From Gnetum montanum (taxonomy: Eukaryota > Streptophyta > Gnetopsida > Gnetales > Gnetaceae), in assembly GCA_015680685.1 (NCBI GenBank), contig MNCI01030156.1, positions 130,353-194,352 on the forward strand: DNA of 64,000 nucleotides, in the 5' to 3' direction. Position 1 is the stretch's first letter. The number at the start of each line of letters is the position of its first letter. The position numbers were made by a program, and so were the translations under genes. This document shows positions 33,386 to 44,413 of the stretch, piece by piece. Below the pieces are notes generated by a model. The model had not been told where the DNA came from, searched no databases, and saw nothing but the letters and a program-made list of their open reading frames with translations.

Positions 33386-35517
33386 GTAGCAGCCATATGG
33401 ATCTGATTGCTAGTAAAGGTATTGTTGCCTTGGCAGTGGCATCCCCCATGACTGTGGGTATTGCCACTACTGGTGTTGCTTAATATGTTGTGGCAAAGTT
33501 CCACTTGGATAATATATTAAAGGTTGATGGAACTGCCTTGGGTTACCTTGGGGATAAGGTAACCGTTAGGGTGCTTGCCGTTTGTTAAGTCGTGGGTTAA
33601 GTGCATACACCCTAGACTCTTACAGATGTGATATTACTGGGCAACATCCCTTAGGATGGTCATACTATCATATCTTACATCCACTATCATTATCCATATC
33701 AGAATCCACAACCTCTTCGGTGATGGCCATTTTATCCTTACCTTTGTTACGTGCATGGTCCAAATCCCTCTTTTTCTTTTTATCATAGTCACTACCTCGC
33801 TCCTTAGACTCCTCTATGATTTTTAGAATGGTTTCAAATCTACTATCTAAGGAGTCCCACATTTGGTCTACTTTTTTCGACACTTCTGTTATTAATTTTT
33901 TGAGTGGCAAGGTTTTCCTATTCACCATCTCTTCGAGTGGTGACTCTTCCTCCTCCTCACAGAATCTCACTCCCCTTTTTCAAAGGGAAGGATCGCAGTT
34001 GTACTCTTTCGTACTTTCTCTCTTATGTAGCTCTCCTTCTTCCTTGACTACTTGCTCCAAAAATCTATGGACCTAATGGGACCTAAGCTCTGATAATCTC
34101 CCTTGGGCATATGTTCAAGGGTTCTCTTGGTTTCATGCCTAAGTCCATCTACGAGATGGCGTAGTTGATCCTGTTGCGAGTAACCATGGCTCGGGCAATG
34201 ATGTAATAGTGCATAGTATCAGTCCATGGTAGCATCCAAGGGTTCATGAGTTCCTTGCTTCCATCCTTGGATTTGCTTTTGTAGGTTGGACACTCGAGAG
34301 TACGTTTGGTACTTATCATTAAACAGTTCTAGCATCGTACTCCACCTTCGAATGGATTCCAGTTCTAAGGACCGGTACAAGCTTTCTGCTTCCTTTACTA
34401 GTGTCCTTGGGAACAACTTTAGCTTTTGCCATTCGTTCTCAATGTTTTGCAAGGCACATGCATCATGAAATGCTTGTAAGTGATTCTGAGGATCAGCGTT
34501 GTATCCCCCCTCAAATCATGGGATGTTATTCATGTCTAATCTCTTGATCATGCTATCTTTCTGGTGCCTTGTAGGGATTCTAATAGCCTTTGTGATGTCT
34601 AACATGCTTCGGGTTATAAGTAGGGGTTCTTCGTGGTTATTTCTTTCATAGAGTCTGTGATGTCTACGTGGTTCCCTACTTTTCCTTCTTCCATGTCGTG
34701 ATTCTCTAGAATTCCCTTGTCCTCATTCCCAACTCTCTCGTCGAGGTTTCTCACTTTGCTTACCCTTATCCTCACGGTTAGGTTCCTTATGACTGCATCC
34801 TGATACTGAAGAAGAGGATGAATGTGACGATGAAGGTGAAGAAGAAGGAGAACCATCGCCATGACGATGTTTCCTACCTTCTCTTTGGTGGTCTTGGCCC
34901 TGATCGTGATGACGATCAAAATGCCTACCCTTGCCATGTGTTTGTGTTCCCTCGTTGAACACTTGGTGTTCGTCGGAATCAGAACCAGGGTTGTGAATCA
35001 TGCAGTGAAGGTTCTGATACACCACCTCCTCACCATCATTAGGAGGAGGTACATCATTTTGTGAAGAACCTATTGAAATAGTTTTACCACCCTCAATTTT
35101 GCTTAAGATGGGTGGAGCGTTATGGGGTCCTTTGCCCTTCAAAGATATGTGGTAACTCTCCTACCGCAAGTCCCGTTGACGTTGCGCTTTTGTGGGATGG
35201 TAGTCCCTTGTGTCGTAATCACATGCAATGTACTTTACGTACAATTGTGACATGCCTATTCATGCAAGAGCATGAAGGAGCATATTGGGGACTGCTTGGT
35301 CTGGAGGCAACACTATGTTACCCTCCAAGTCTCTCCAACGCAGTTGTTCATCTTGATGGAGAATAAAGGTAAAGTCAGGTATATACTCATCGTGATGAAT
35401 ATATACCACACGGAATTGTTGAGGAATTGGCAGATTTTGGTTATGTGTGTTGTGCCGCCAACTGTCTCTAGTGTTGTTCCGAGGTGATGAAGTGCTTTTG
35501 TGCGAAGAAGAAGACAT
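33386..35517 (-). pseudogene. gag of element A
   Basis: Start MSSSSHKSTSSP at 35517, matching D's start. Order: HHDEYIPDFTFILHQDEQ, an Arg/His/Ser-rich low-complexity stretch (around 34780-35000), the Retrotrans_gag core (FEGGYN, NHLQAFHDAC, W-x-KLKLFPRTL, RRWSTMLELFNDKYQ), then a helix with QVAKEEGELRK-type sequence. A 1-base deletion near 34115 shifts the frame; it then stays in frame to 30713. A C-x2-C/H-rich HPKGCC motif lies near 33650. Confidence 0.82.
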
Positions 35518-35645
35518 TTTAGTCTTGTTCGGTGTGCTATTTATCGTTATCTTATTTTTCTTTTGATCAACCCTAAGGGTTCGTTTAAGCGTCCCAACGA
35601 TATGAATGATCTCCTATGTTCTACATAGCGCACAAACAACTAAGT

Positions 35646-35664
35646 TCCCTGGCAACAGTGCCAA
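35646..35664 (-). promoter_or_regulatory. primer binding site, tRNA-Asp type (A)
   Basis: Plus strand TCCCTGGCAACAGTGCCAA matches the tRNA-Asp(GUC) 3' end at 15 of 18, with transitions only; adjacent to the 5' LTR with no spacer. Confidence 0.85.
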
Positions 35665-36434
35665 TGATGAGTGACGAGGCACCCCTACACTCAACCATAC
35701 GAATACGAGCATCTCATGCGCGATTTGGTCAAACTTCAAGGACTAAGTGCTTACGCGACCTAATGGAACACTTAAGGTTAATCAATCGTTGTCCTCCCAA
35801 ACTTACTTGTATTGTCACCGTTGTATGGTTAAGTAAGTTTGAGGTATATGATTTTTATAACTTTTATCTTTTTAACGCCTATGCTAGTAGGGAAAGGTGG
35901 AGAGAACTAAGTACTAACTTTCATTAACTATTCACTAACTAAGTTCTAATTGTCCTAGCATTAGTATCCGTTCCCACTTGTCACACCCACTCTGAACCAG
36001 TGTAATGCTACTAGGATTACCAAACGCTACTCGTTACTGGATTATCAAGCATTACACATGCTCGAAGCAGTCGTACTGAATGCACTTAACTAGGAGAGTC
36101 AAGGGTTGAGAGAGATTAATTATCTAGGAAAGCATTTAAACATTTAACAATAATTAAGTCCTATTTAGCTTAGTCCATATGCTGCAAGGTTTATCAGAAA
36201 GTTCGTCTTTATTGCCGTACACAAATGTGTGCTCAGGTACAATTTGCTCGAATAAAGATCTGTTCACTTTGAGACTTCTACTGTGGGCACATGGAAATTA
36301 GTCTATAGTTTGGCTAAAGGCTAACTCCAGCTGAGTGAACAAGGGAAAGTCGCCTCTTATTTATAGACATGATGGCGAGCTGCGATATCGTGTAAGCGAT
36401 ATCGCAAGGGCCGACGCGATATCATGGCTCATCA
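35665..36434 (-). repeat. LTR of element A (5' LTR)
   Basis: 770 bp, equal in length to 26650-27419, same tips. Carries the minus-strand TATA box at 36356-36365 and degenerate GATATCG repeats at 36380-36425. Confidence 0.93.
36356..36365 (-). promoter_or_regulatory. TATA box of element A 5' LTR
   Basis: Minus strand TATAAATAAG followed by AGGCGA, identical in layout to D (59049) and H (16180). Confidence 0.6.
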
Positions 36435-37087
36435 GTTATCCTTGTGTCTCTATGATGAAGCTACCAAGTTGTGGTCAAGGATTATACTTTACTAAATAGC
36501 TAAACCTTGATAACTTAGTATTACCTACCCTTATCTAGGGCTCAAACATTGGTGAATTTAAGGAAGTCAAACTAGCTATGAGATACCTCACCCCTAAGTA
36601 ACTACTAAGGATCATTAGCAAATAGTTGGTAGGGAAGTTGACACTTGTGAGACAATAATGAGGTCTTTCATCTTACTCACTTGCTAGGTAAACCAAGTTC
36701 AATAATCCTTCTTCTATTCATTGTGTCTAGTTATTTTTTATGATCAAACTTAAGTCATTTAGAAGTCCCCATGTTACCCAGTGTTAACTTAATAAGGCCA
36801 ATTTAATACAAAAGGCTATTTTAGTCTTTCAAAATCATGAAAATTTAACTTAAGTTTTTAAACCCCAAGACTTTATCCAATGCATAGTGCTTGATGAAAC
36901 AATTCTAGACAAATGAGTTAGGAGATATTGATGTAGGAGATATTGAGGTTTAAAGTTTATCATAATACGTATTTTAATAAAATGTAGAATTTAAAAATTT
37001 TCTACCGTTCAATTTCAATTTCAAAAAAATGTAAACTTTAAAAATTTTCTAGAGTTCAATTTCAAATCAGCAAGAAAAAATCTGGGG

Positions 37088-37165
37088 CCAGGAATTAAAC
37101 ACGTGATGTCCGGCGCACCAAACCCAATACTTAACTCCCGCACTACTACTAGCCGTCTGGTCAAT
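37088..37165 (-). repeat. possible tRNA-like (SINE-type) remnant
   Basis: On the minus strand GGCTAGTAGTAGTGCGGGAG resembles a pol III A box, and about 30-35 bases on, GTTTAATTCC resembles a B box (GTTCGAATCC) with transition changes. Plant tRNA-derived SINEs look like this, but no full tRNA fold or tail was shown. Confidence 0.25.
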
Positions 37166-37199
37166 GTAAAAAGGTTATGTTTAATTTTTGCCTAAACAT

Positions 37200-37463
37200 T
37201 TATACATACTTTTTTAAAAATAACTGCCATGCTGCGTGGCAGCCAGGCCCCGCAAAGCGGTGACGCTGCAGGGGAGACAATGCGGTTGTCACATCTGACA
37301 GCAACTGAAAACGCAGGTGCACCGGCACTTCCTTCTGTGCAGCATAAACTGCCAACTCGCAATTTACGCTGTCACCATCCTCTTTCAGCACCGCTTGCCC
37401 AACGACAACAACAACCAGCATTAGCATCCATGGAGTGTCAATGGGCACGCAAGTGACCATCAA
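37200..37463 (-). other. GC-richer island with an 87-codon open frame
   Basis: Base composition is clearly richer in G+C than its surroundings. The minus-strand frame MMVTCVPIDTPWML is open throughout, and a plus frame (37229-37456) is open too, so openness may just reflect composition. No family recognised. Confidence 0.25.
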
Positions 37464-38688
37464 TTCTTAGTGATTGGCAATTGGAAAGACTGTCAGTCTC
37501 TACTGACCGGTGTCTACAGTTAACAGAAAAACGTCTGTCAACTAACGGAAATTTTCGGTTTTGAAATTTAAATTGGTGGTTGTGTTCAAATTGACAAGTT
37601 GGTAGTGCAAAAAATAAAAATTTTGTACTTAGGTATATTCATCCTAGAGTAATGCTAGAATGGGTGATCTCTCAAAAAGCTATTGATTTTGGAAGCCCAT
37701 AATTTTTTCTTCTATGAGTCTTTTTTGGTGATTGAAGAGTAGTTTTTGGTAGATTTCCCAATTCTCTTGATTTGGTTCCGATATAGCACAAGACTTCACC
37801 ACCCAACTTCTTGGATGTAATGGTTATGATGGAACTCTAAAATTTAATTTTTAATCCTTACCCAGCCTTGAAAGCTCAATGTAACATAACTCAAGCATTC
37901 GGTTCTTAACATATGAATAGTCATTACTAATATTTTTTAACCTTTTAAATCCAATGGTGATGTTAGATTGGTCATCCCATAACTAATAATTAGATGATAT
38001 CTTAAATCATATCTTAGTAAGGTTGTAACCTAGGCCGACTAACCATGCCTAACAACCTAATTCTTGGAACTAACATATGTACTTTTTCTTATCATCTTGG
38101 ACCTTAAGATTAAGTACCTATGCTCTGTTCATAATTAGAATTAGTTCCCTAACCCCTAGTGTGTCATTAGGTACATTGCCAAAGTTAGTATCCTAAGGTG
38201 GGTAGAAAATTCATTAAGAGTCTAGGAAAAGAATCCAAGCCAATACCAACCTCATGACCCAATAAGTTGGAAAATCAGTTGGAAAACCAAAAGGGTAAGA
38301 AAGATGTATATCAACCCAACAAGCATCCAAACTATCATTAAGAATCATAACCTTATAAGATTGAGGTGTTATAATACAATATGTATCCTATAATATGGAA
38401 GTTTTGAAATACAATTAAAAATTATAAGATTGAGGTGTTAGAATAGGAAATTAATTATTCATCAAACTTATTTATCAAATTAAAGCTAAAATTTTATTAT
38501 GTTTACAAATCCTTTGGATCTATTGTATAATATAAATATAAATGTTATGAGTTTTGAAAGCATCATTAAGAAGATTACCAATTATTCTTGGCAACATTTA
38601 GATCAAATCAACCAAATTTGTAACTATAATATTCTATGTGTTGAAATGTAGGACACTACAAAAAAATGTGGTATTCATCTTTAATGTT

Positions 38689-38693
38689 ATTTG
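38689..38693. repeat. target-site duplication of element B (ATTTG)
   Basis: ATTTG flanks B perfectly (38689-38693 and 47254-47258). Confidence 0.93.
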
Positions 38694-39545
38694 TGGTGAG
38701 AATGGTTACTCGGTTTATTCTAATTATTAGAGTGGCAGTTTTTCTAATTATTGGAGTAGTTGCTCCCAAGCCTATAAATACAGTGTCTAGGTGCACAATT
38801 TAGGAAGGAAGTCTTTCAAGGGAAGTCTTAGGAGGAAGTCTTGGAAGGAAGTCTTTAAGATGTCTTTTAGGAGTCAAGTAGAAAAACTTTTGTAGTTAGA
38901 GTATTTTACAAGTGCCTGCAGCAGGAGGTCTAAGTGTGGACAGATCTTTATTCAAGCATTATGTACCTGAGCATACCTTGTGTACGGCAATAAAGACAAG
39001 TTCTTGGATTTATCCTTGCAGCACTTGAGATTTTTTTTCTTACTCATTTCCTTCATTTTATTTTCTTCTGCATTTATTTTATTTTATTTTATGCACTTTA
39101 CAATTCTGTTATTAGCACACACAATACAATCACTTCAAGCATGCATGTAACACTTGGTAACCCAGTAACGATTAGCGTTTGGTAATCCCAATAGTGTTGT
39201 GCTAGTTCAAGATGTGTACAGCAAGTGAGAATGGACATTGGTGTTAGGATTAGTTTAAAGCCTAGTTAATTAGTAGTTGAGTTAAATTAGTCACTTAGTT
39301 ATCTCTCTCTCTCCTCCCTTATTAGCAGCAGGACATAAAAACATAAAAGCTATAAAACTCATATGCCTCAAGCTTACTTAACCATACAATCGTGACATAC
39401 AAGTAAGTTTGGGAAGATAACAATCAATCAACCCGTCCTTGTTCCACAAGGATGCATAAGCACTTAGTCCTTGGAATTCAACCGGATCATGTGTGAAATG
39501 CTTGTATTCGTATGGTTGAGCATAGGGGTACCTCGCTGCTCATCA
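38694..39545 (+). repeat. 5' LTR of element B
   Basis: TGGTGAG (tip mutated from TGATGAG) to CTCATCA. One copy of the 23 bp unit that is repeated in the 3' LTR. Confidence 0.92.
38772..38780 (+). promoter_or_regulatory. TATA box of element B 5' LTR
   Basis: CTATAAATA preceded by 'cccaagc'; the same at 46504 in the 3' LTR. U3 before it has no GATATCG palindromes, so B is a U3 subtype distinct from A, C and D. Confidence 0.65.
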
Positions 39546-39564
39546 TTGGTACCGTTGTTGGGGA
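39546..39564 (+). promoter_or_regulatory. primer binding site, tRNA-Asp type (B)
   Basis: TTGGTACCGTTGTTGGGGA; complement to tRNA-Asp at 14 of 18, all differences transitions. Confidence 0.8.
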
Positions 39565-39681
39565 CTTAGTTATTTGTGTGCTAACTAGAACATAGGAAAT
39601 CTTTCACATCGTTGGAATGAACCCTTAGGGTTGATTGAGGAAATAATAAACAAGAGTACATTGCACACTGAATAGACAAAT

Positions 39682-41990
39682 ATATCTCCTTCTTCGTACA
39701 AAAGCTCCTCACCGCCTAGGTCTAAAACAAGAAACAATCGGCAGCGTAATACACATGATGTTGATCTGCCAATCCCTCAACAAGTTCGAGTGGTATATAT
39801 TCATCCTGATGAGTATATACCAAACTTCATCTTTATCCTCCATCAAGATGAACAATTGTGTTGGCGAGACTTAGAAGGTAACATAGTGTTACTTCTCGAT
39901 CATTCAGTCCTGAACATGCTTCTTCGTGCTCTCACACCAATTGGCATGCCACACTTACACGTAGAATACGTTGTGCAAGACCATGACTCAAGAGAATACC
40001 ATCCCACAGAGGTACAACGTCAAAGGGACTTGCAATAAGAGAGACATCATAAGTCTTTGAAGGGTAAGTGGTCCTTGGATGCCCCACATGTTTTAAGAAA
40101 AAATGAGGGTGGTGAACCTACCTCAGGTAGTCGGCCACACAACAATGTTCCTTCCCTTGACTTTGGCAAGGGGTTGTGTATTAGGACATTCATTCTACTA
40201 TTCATAACCCAAGTCCTGATACCCATGGGCACAAAGGATCCAAAAAAGGAACACGAACTCATGATAAAGGTGGACATTCTTATCGCAATCATGATCAGGG
40301 CCGAGACCGCAGAAGAGAAGGTAGCAAACATTGTCATGGTGACAGTTCTCCTTCTTCTTCACCTTCATCGTCTCCTTCACCCTCTCCTTCAATATTCGAA
40401 CATGGTCATAAAGAAAAATACCATGGGGATAAAGGTAGGCAAAGTGGAATTCATAGACGAAATAGCCAAGAAAGGGGAGGAGGGCACTCTAGAGAGTCAC
40501 AATATAGAAGAAGAGAGAGTAGTGAACAATGTAGGCATCATAGATGCCATGGACGAGACGATTATGATGAACCCCTACTCACTACTTGAAGTATGTTGAA
40601 TATAACTAAGGCTATTAGAATTCCAACAAGGCAACAAAAAGATAGTAGGATCAAGAGATTAGATATGAACAATATCCCACAATTTGAAGGGGGATACAAC
40701 GCTAATCCTTAGAATCACTTACAAGCATTCCATGATGCATGTGCCTTACAAAATATAGAGAACAAATGGCAAAAACTTAAGTCATTTCCATGGACACTAG
40801 TTAAAGAAGCAGAAAGCTAGTATTGGTCTTTAGAACCAGAATCCATTCATAGGTGGAGTACTATGTTAGAACTATTTAATGACAAGTACAAAATGTACTC
40901 CTAAGTGTCTAACTTGTGAAGGTAAATCCAAGGCTGGAAACAAGGAGGACATGAACCCTTGGATGCTGCCATGGGATGATATTATGCACTATTACATCAT
41001 TGTCCTAGCCATGGTTATTCGCAAAGGGATCAACTGCACCATCTCATAGATGGGCTTAGGCATGAAACGAGAAGAACCCTTGGGACTTATGCCCAAGGAA
41101 GACTATCCGAGCTTAGGTCCCATCAAATTCAAAGACTATTGGAGCAAGTTGCTAAGGAAGAAGGTTAGCTAAGGAAGAGAGAAAGTGTGAAATAGTATAA
41201 TTGAGATCCTTCCCTCTAAAAGAGGGGAGTAAGATTTTGTGAGGATGAAGAAGAGTCACCACTCGAAGAGATGGTGAATAGGAAAACTTTTCCTATCCAA
41301 AAGATGAAATCAGAAGTTTCAGCAAAGGTAGGCCAAATGTGGGCTTCCCTAAACAATAGATTTAAAACTATTCTTAAAATAGTAGAGGATTTTAGAGAGC
41401 AAGGTAGTGAGAAAAGAAAAAAGAAAGAGGTTGAACATGCACGTAGCAAGGGTAAGGGAAAAGTTTCCATCATTGAAGAGGTTATGGATTCAGAAATAGA
41501 CAATGATAGTGGATGTGAGATATGTCAATATAACCATCCTAAGGGATGTTGCCTTGTAATCTCACATTTGCAGGAGTTTGGGGTGTATGCACTCAACCCA
41601 CGATTAAATAAAAGGCAAACACCCTGAAGGTTATTTTATCCTCAAGGTAACCCAAGGAAATTCCACCAACCCTTAAGATATTATCCTAGTGGAACTCCAC
41701 CACAACCAATTGAGAAATATCAATAGTGGTAGCACCCACAATCATGGGGAATGCCACCACCAAGGCAACAGTATCCTTACTAGCAACCTGACCTGTATGG
41801 ATATTACGTGCAGTAGCTAATCTCCCCACATGACTCTACTGGTCACGTCACTTCTCAACTTTACTACTAAGCCCATGAGTATTATGGAACTTCCTCTTCT
41901 AGAGGCAATATTCTACAACATATCATCCTTCTCATCTGGCTACATCTCTTCCACCAATAGCTCCACTACCACCTACTCCCACGATGCAAG
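39682..41990 (+). pseudogene. gag of element B
   Basis: The start codon equivalent is ATA at 39682 instead of ATG. Recognisable: HPDEYIPNFIFILHQDEQ (39802 on), low-complexity middle (40300-40560), gag core 40600-41170 with several stops (FEGGYN, LELFNDKY), and 41271-41627 ending GCEICQYNHPKGCC, a C-x2-C-x3-H-x3-C metal-binding-like motif. Frameshifts between 40600 and 41270. Confidence 0.75.
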
Positions 41991-42830
41991 GTGAAATCCC
42001 TACCTAGCTGCAGCAACGTAACGCCACGAGGGTTGTTAACTCTCAACCTTGTTGGTTTCAACAACCACATGAGGAAAAGAATTTTCTTTAGAACCAACAG
42101 TCCAACCAAGGCCTTGCAATCACAAGCAGCTAATTTCTTAGACACCTTAGTATCAATCAAAACTTTGGAGCCTCCTTCAACTCAACCATCGCACTCAACG
42201 CATACAGTCATGCTAACACATGTCTTCACTGATTGGATCAAAGTTGGCCACCTTCCCAAGAAATTCTTTGATCTTGGGAGTCCTCTAATATATTTACAAA
42301 TTGCTAGTAATGTGCCATGCAAGGCTCTTTTGGATTTAGGTTCTGGTGTCAACTTGATTTTTCAAGAAATGTACAAGGCCTGGAACCTACCTCCATTAAA
42401 AAAGAGCAATATCCATCTAGAGTTGGCTGACTAGTCCATCACTATCCCATTGGGACTGGTGGAAGATATTATTACCACTTTTTTTGGGTGGTCATACCTA
42501 GCTGACTTCCTAGTGATTCAAGTAAACAATGGTAGGGGGACTTCCCAATCATAATGGGAAGAGCATGGCTAAGCATCGTTGATGCAAGCCTAGGAATCTG
42601 TGATCTTTCTCTAGAAATATCAAAGGAAAATATATTAAGAAAGATTGAGAAGAAGAAAGTTTTGTGCATTGCATACAGTGATACAAGGTGTAATTTCATG
42701 TAGAGGTCAGGGTTTGTGCAAAGTTTAACATTGCCTACATGCAATTAGTGTGCACAAGTGATCAACATACAAAGATGCCTCTATGCAGTAGCCACACAAT
42801 AGGAAGGCACCCAGTGGCTAACAACTAATC
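41991..42830 (+). pseudogene. protease region of element B
   Basis: 41991-42434 open; HTVMLTHVFTDWIKVGHLPKK precedes the active-site block KALLDLGSGVNLIF (Asp kept, D-L-G) near 42320-42360. It continues after a stop at 42432 with frameshifts; the antisense frame 42472-42744 is only a shadow. Confidence 0.7.
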
Positions 42831-43129
42831 AAAAACGTAGTTCACTCATATGCATGGAACCAACTGAGGGTTTAACTTATGCTTACATCGATAGCATAGA
42901 TGCATTAGAGCAAGTCCACCACCAACTTCCAAGTCTTAACCTTGAAAATGTCAACTGGGGGAAGTTGGAAATCCCTGAGAAATTTAAGTAAGATCCCCTT
43001 GAGCTGAAACCATTGCCCACCGGTATGGAATACACGTTCCTTAAAAACAAAAAATCGATAATTATCAACACTAAGCTTTCTCCTTAATAGAAAGAAGAAC
43101 TACTAAAGGTAATTAATAGATGGTCAAAA

Positions 43130-43935
43130 GCCTTCACTTGGTCATATCCCAAATTAACAAGAATAGATCCTAGGATATGCCAACATAAGATTTACAACGA
43201 CCCCTTCATGAAGCCTCAAAGACAACCGCAAAGGCGTTTGAACCCAAAGCTGAAGCAAGTAGTCAAGGAAGAAATCAAACAGCTTCTCAAGGCTGGGTTC
43301 ATATACCCCATTGCTGATAGCAAATGGGTTAACCCCTTAGTTATTGTGCCTAAAAAGGGAGGAAAATGGAGGGTGTACATAGATTTTAGGCTACTGAATA
43401 TGGCAACATTCAAAGATCACTTTCTGTTGCCATTTGTTAACTAAGTCTTAGACACCATTGTAGGGCATCGCTACTATAGTTTTCTGGATGGATATAGTGG
43501 ATATAATCAAATACAAATAGCACTAGAAGACCAAGCCAAGACTACGCTCACCAGTCCTTGGGGAACATTTGCATACAAATAGATGCCATTTGGCTTGTGC
43601 AATGCCCTTGCAACATTTTAATGACTAGTTCTAAGCATATTCCAACAGCAGATAGGAAATGGTGTAGAAGCCTTTATGGATGATTTCTCCACCTATAGAG
43701 CAAACTTTGATCACGCCTTGGACTGATTGAAGCAAATGTTAAAAAGATGTGTAGAAACCAATTTGAGGCTCAACTGGTAGAAAATTCATCTGATGGTCCA
43801 AGAGGGCATAGTACTAGGGCACAAAATCTCACACACAAGGATAAAGGTAGACCCTAAGAAAATCAAAGTTATCCAAGGAATTACCTATCAATCAAAAACT
43901 ATCAAAGATATTCAATCATTCCTTGGACATTCTGG
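43130..43935 (+). pseudogene. reverse transcriptase of element B
   Basis: 43208-43444 carries FIYPIADSKWVNPLVIVPKK and IDFRLLN. After a stop at 43442 the same frame gives FLDGYSGYNQI, MPFGLCNALATF and AFMDDF, then 43793 on EGIVLGHKISH and SFLGHSGYL. At least six stops. The domain ends at the deletion junction. Confidence 0.85.
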
Positions 43936-43946
43936 CTACCTCTGTA
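43936..43946 (+). other. deletion junction in pol of element B
   Basis: 'gacattctggctac' matches A's RT-connection (A about 31253 reversed), and 'acactatccatggcatgtgacc' right after matches A's late integrase (A about 29735-29755 reversed). A short shared 'gct-c' word at the join suggests end joining or illegitimate recombination. Confidence 0.8.
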
Positions 43947-44413
43947 CACTATCCATGGCATGTGACCTCAACCTTGACCTTGATCTAGTACAGAAACAAT
44001 GGTTAGTAACCCTTAACTTGCTAGATGAAAACTGACTAGTTGCCCTATCATCTAACAATTTGCACAAGGCATTCAATAAACAACGTCATGACCTAAGGAT
44101 TAGGAAAGTTAAATATCAACCAAGAGATAAGGTTCTCTATTGGAATCCCACACATGTTCCACAACATACTACATTTCAAACATTGTGGGAAGGACCTTAT
44201 ATTATTTATGCAACTTTTCCTTTAGGGGCCATGACAATATACAAACCTGAGAGCCCAAACAAGAAACTGTTGGTCAATGTACAACAAACCAAACCTTTCC
44301 ATGAGCTTAGAATAGCCAGTACACATGCTACCTCTCTTGGTGGACAAACTTGCTCACTATTTTGGATCTCCTCCTTCCAACTTAGTCATGGGGGAGATGG
44401 CCACCTATGCTAA
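43947..44413 (+). pseudogene. integrase C-terminal remnant of element B
   Basis: 44060-44413 is open for 117 codons: KVKYQPRDKVLYWNP, LWEGPYIIYATFPLGA and a KPFHEL end. This is the small SH3-like tail region of gypsy integrases; the catalytic core is absent. Confidence 0.75.

Larger units (their letters stand above)
26650..36434 (-). mobile_element. LTR retrotransposon A (Athila/Tat-like Ty3/gypsy), near-complete
   Basis: 9785 bp with two 770 bp LTRs, perfect TSD, tRNA-Asp primer site, gag, protease, RT, RNase H, integrase and a 1.9 kb 3' region, all on the minus strand. The PR-RT-RH-IN order shows Ty3/gypsy. The tRNA-Asp site and the wording of RT (FLDGYSGYNQI) suit the Athila branch, while an antisense frame near the 3' LTR recalls Tat elements. 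Gag and pol share one frame. It is not coding-competent: several stops, two frameshifts and lost integrase catalytic residues. Confidence 0.93.
36440..38688. other. unassigned sequence between A and B
   Basis: No recognisable gene. 36955-37070 holds two near-copies of a 60 base AT-rich unit ('aaaattttctac-gttcaatttcaa'). 37088-37165 is tRNA-like and 37200-37463 is a GC-richer island (separate entries). 37470-38688 shows nothing I can name. Confidence 0.4.
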
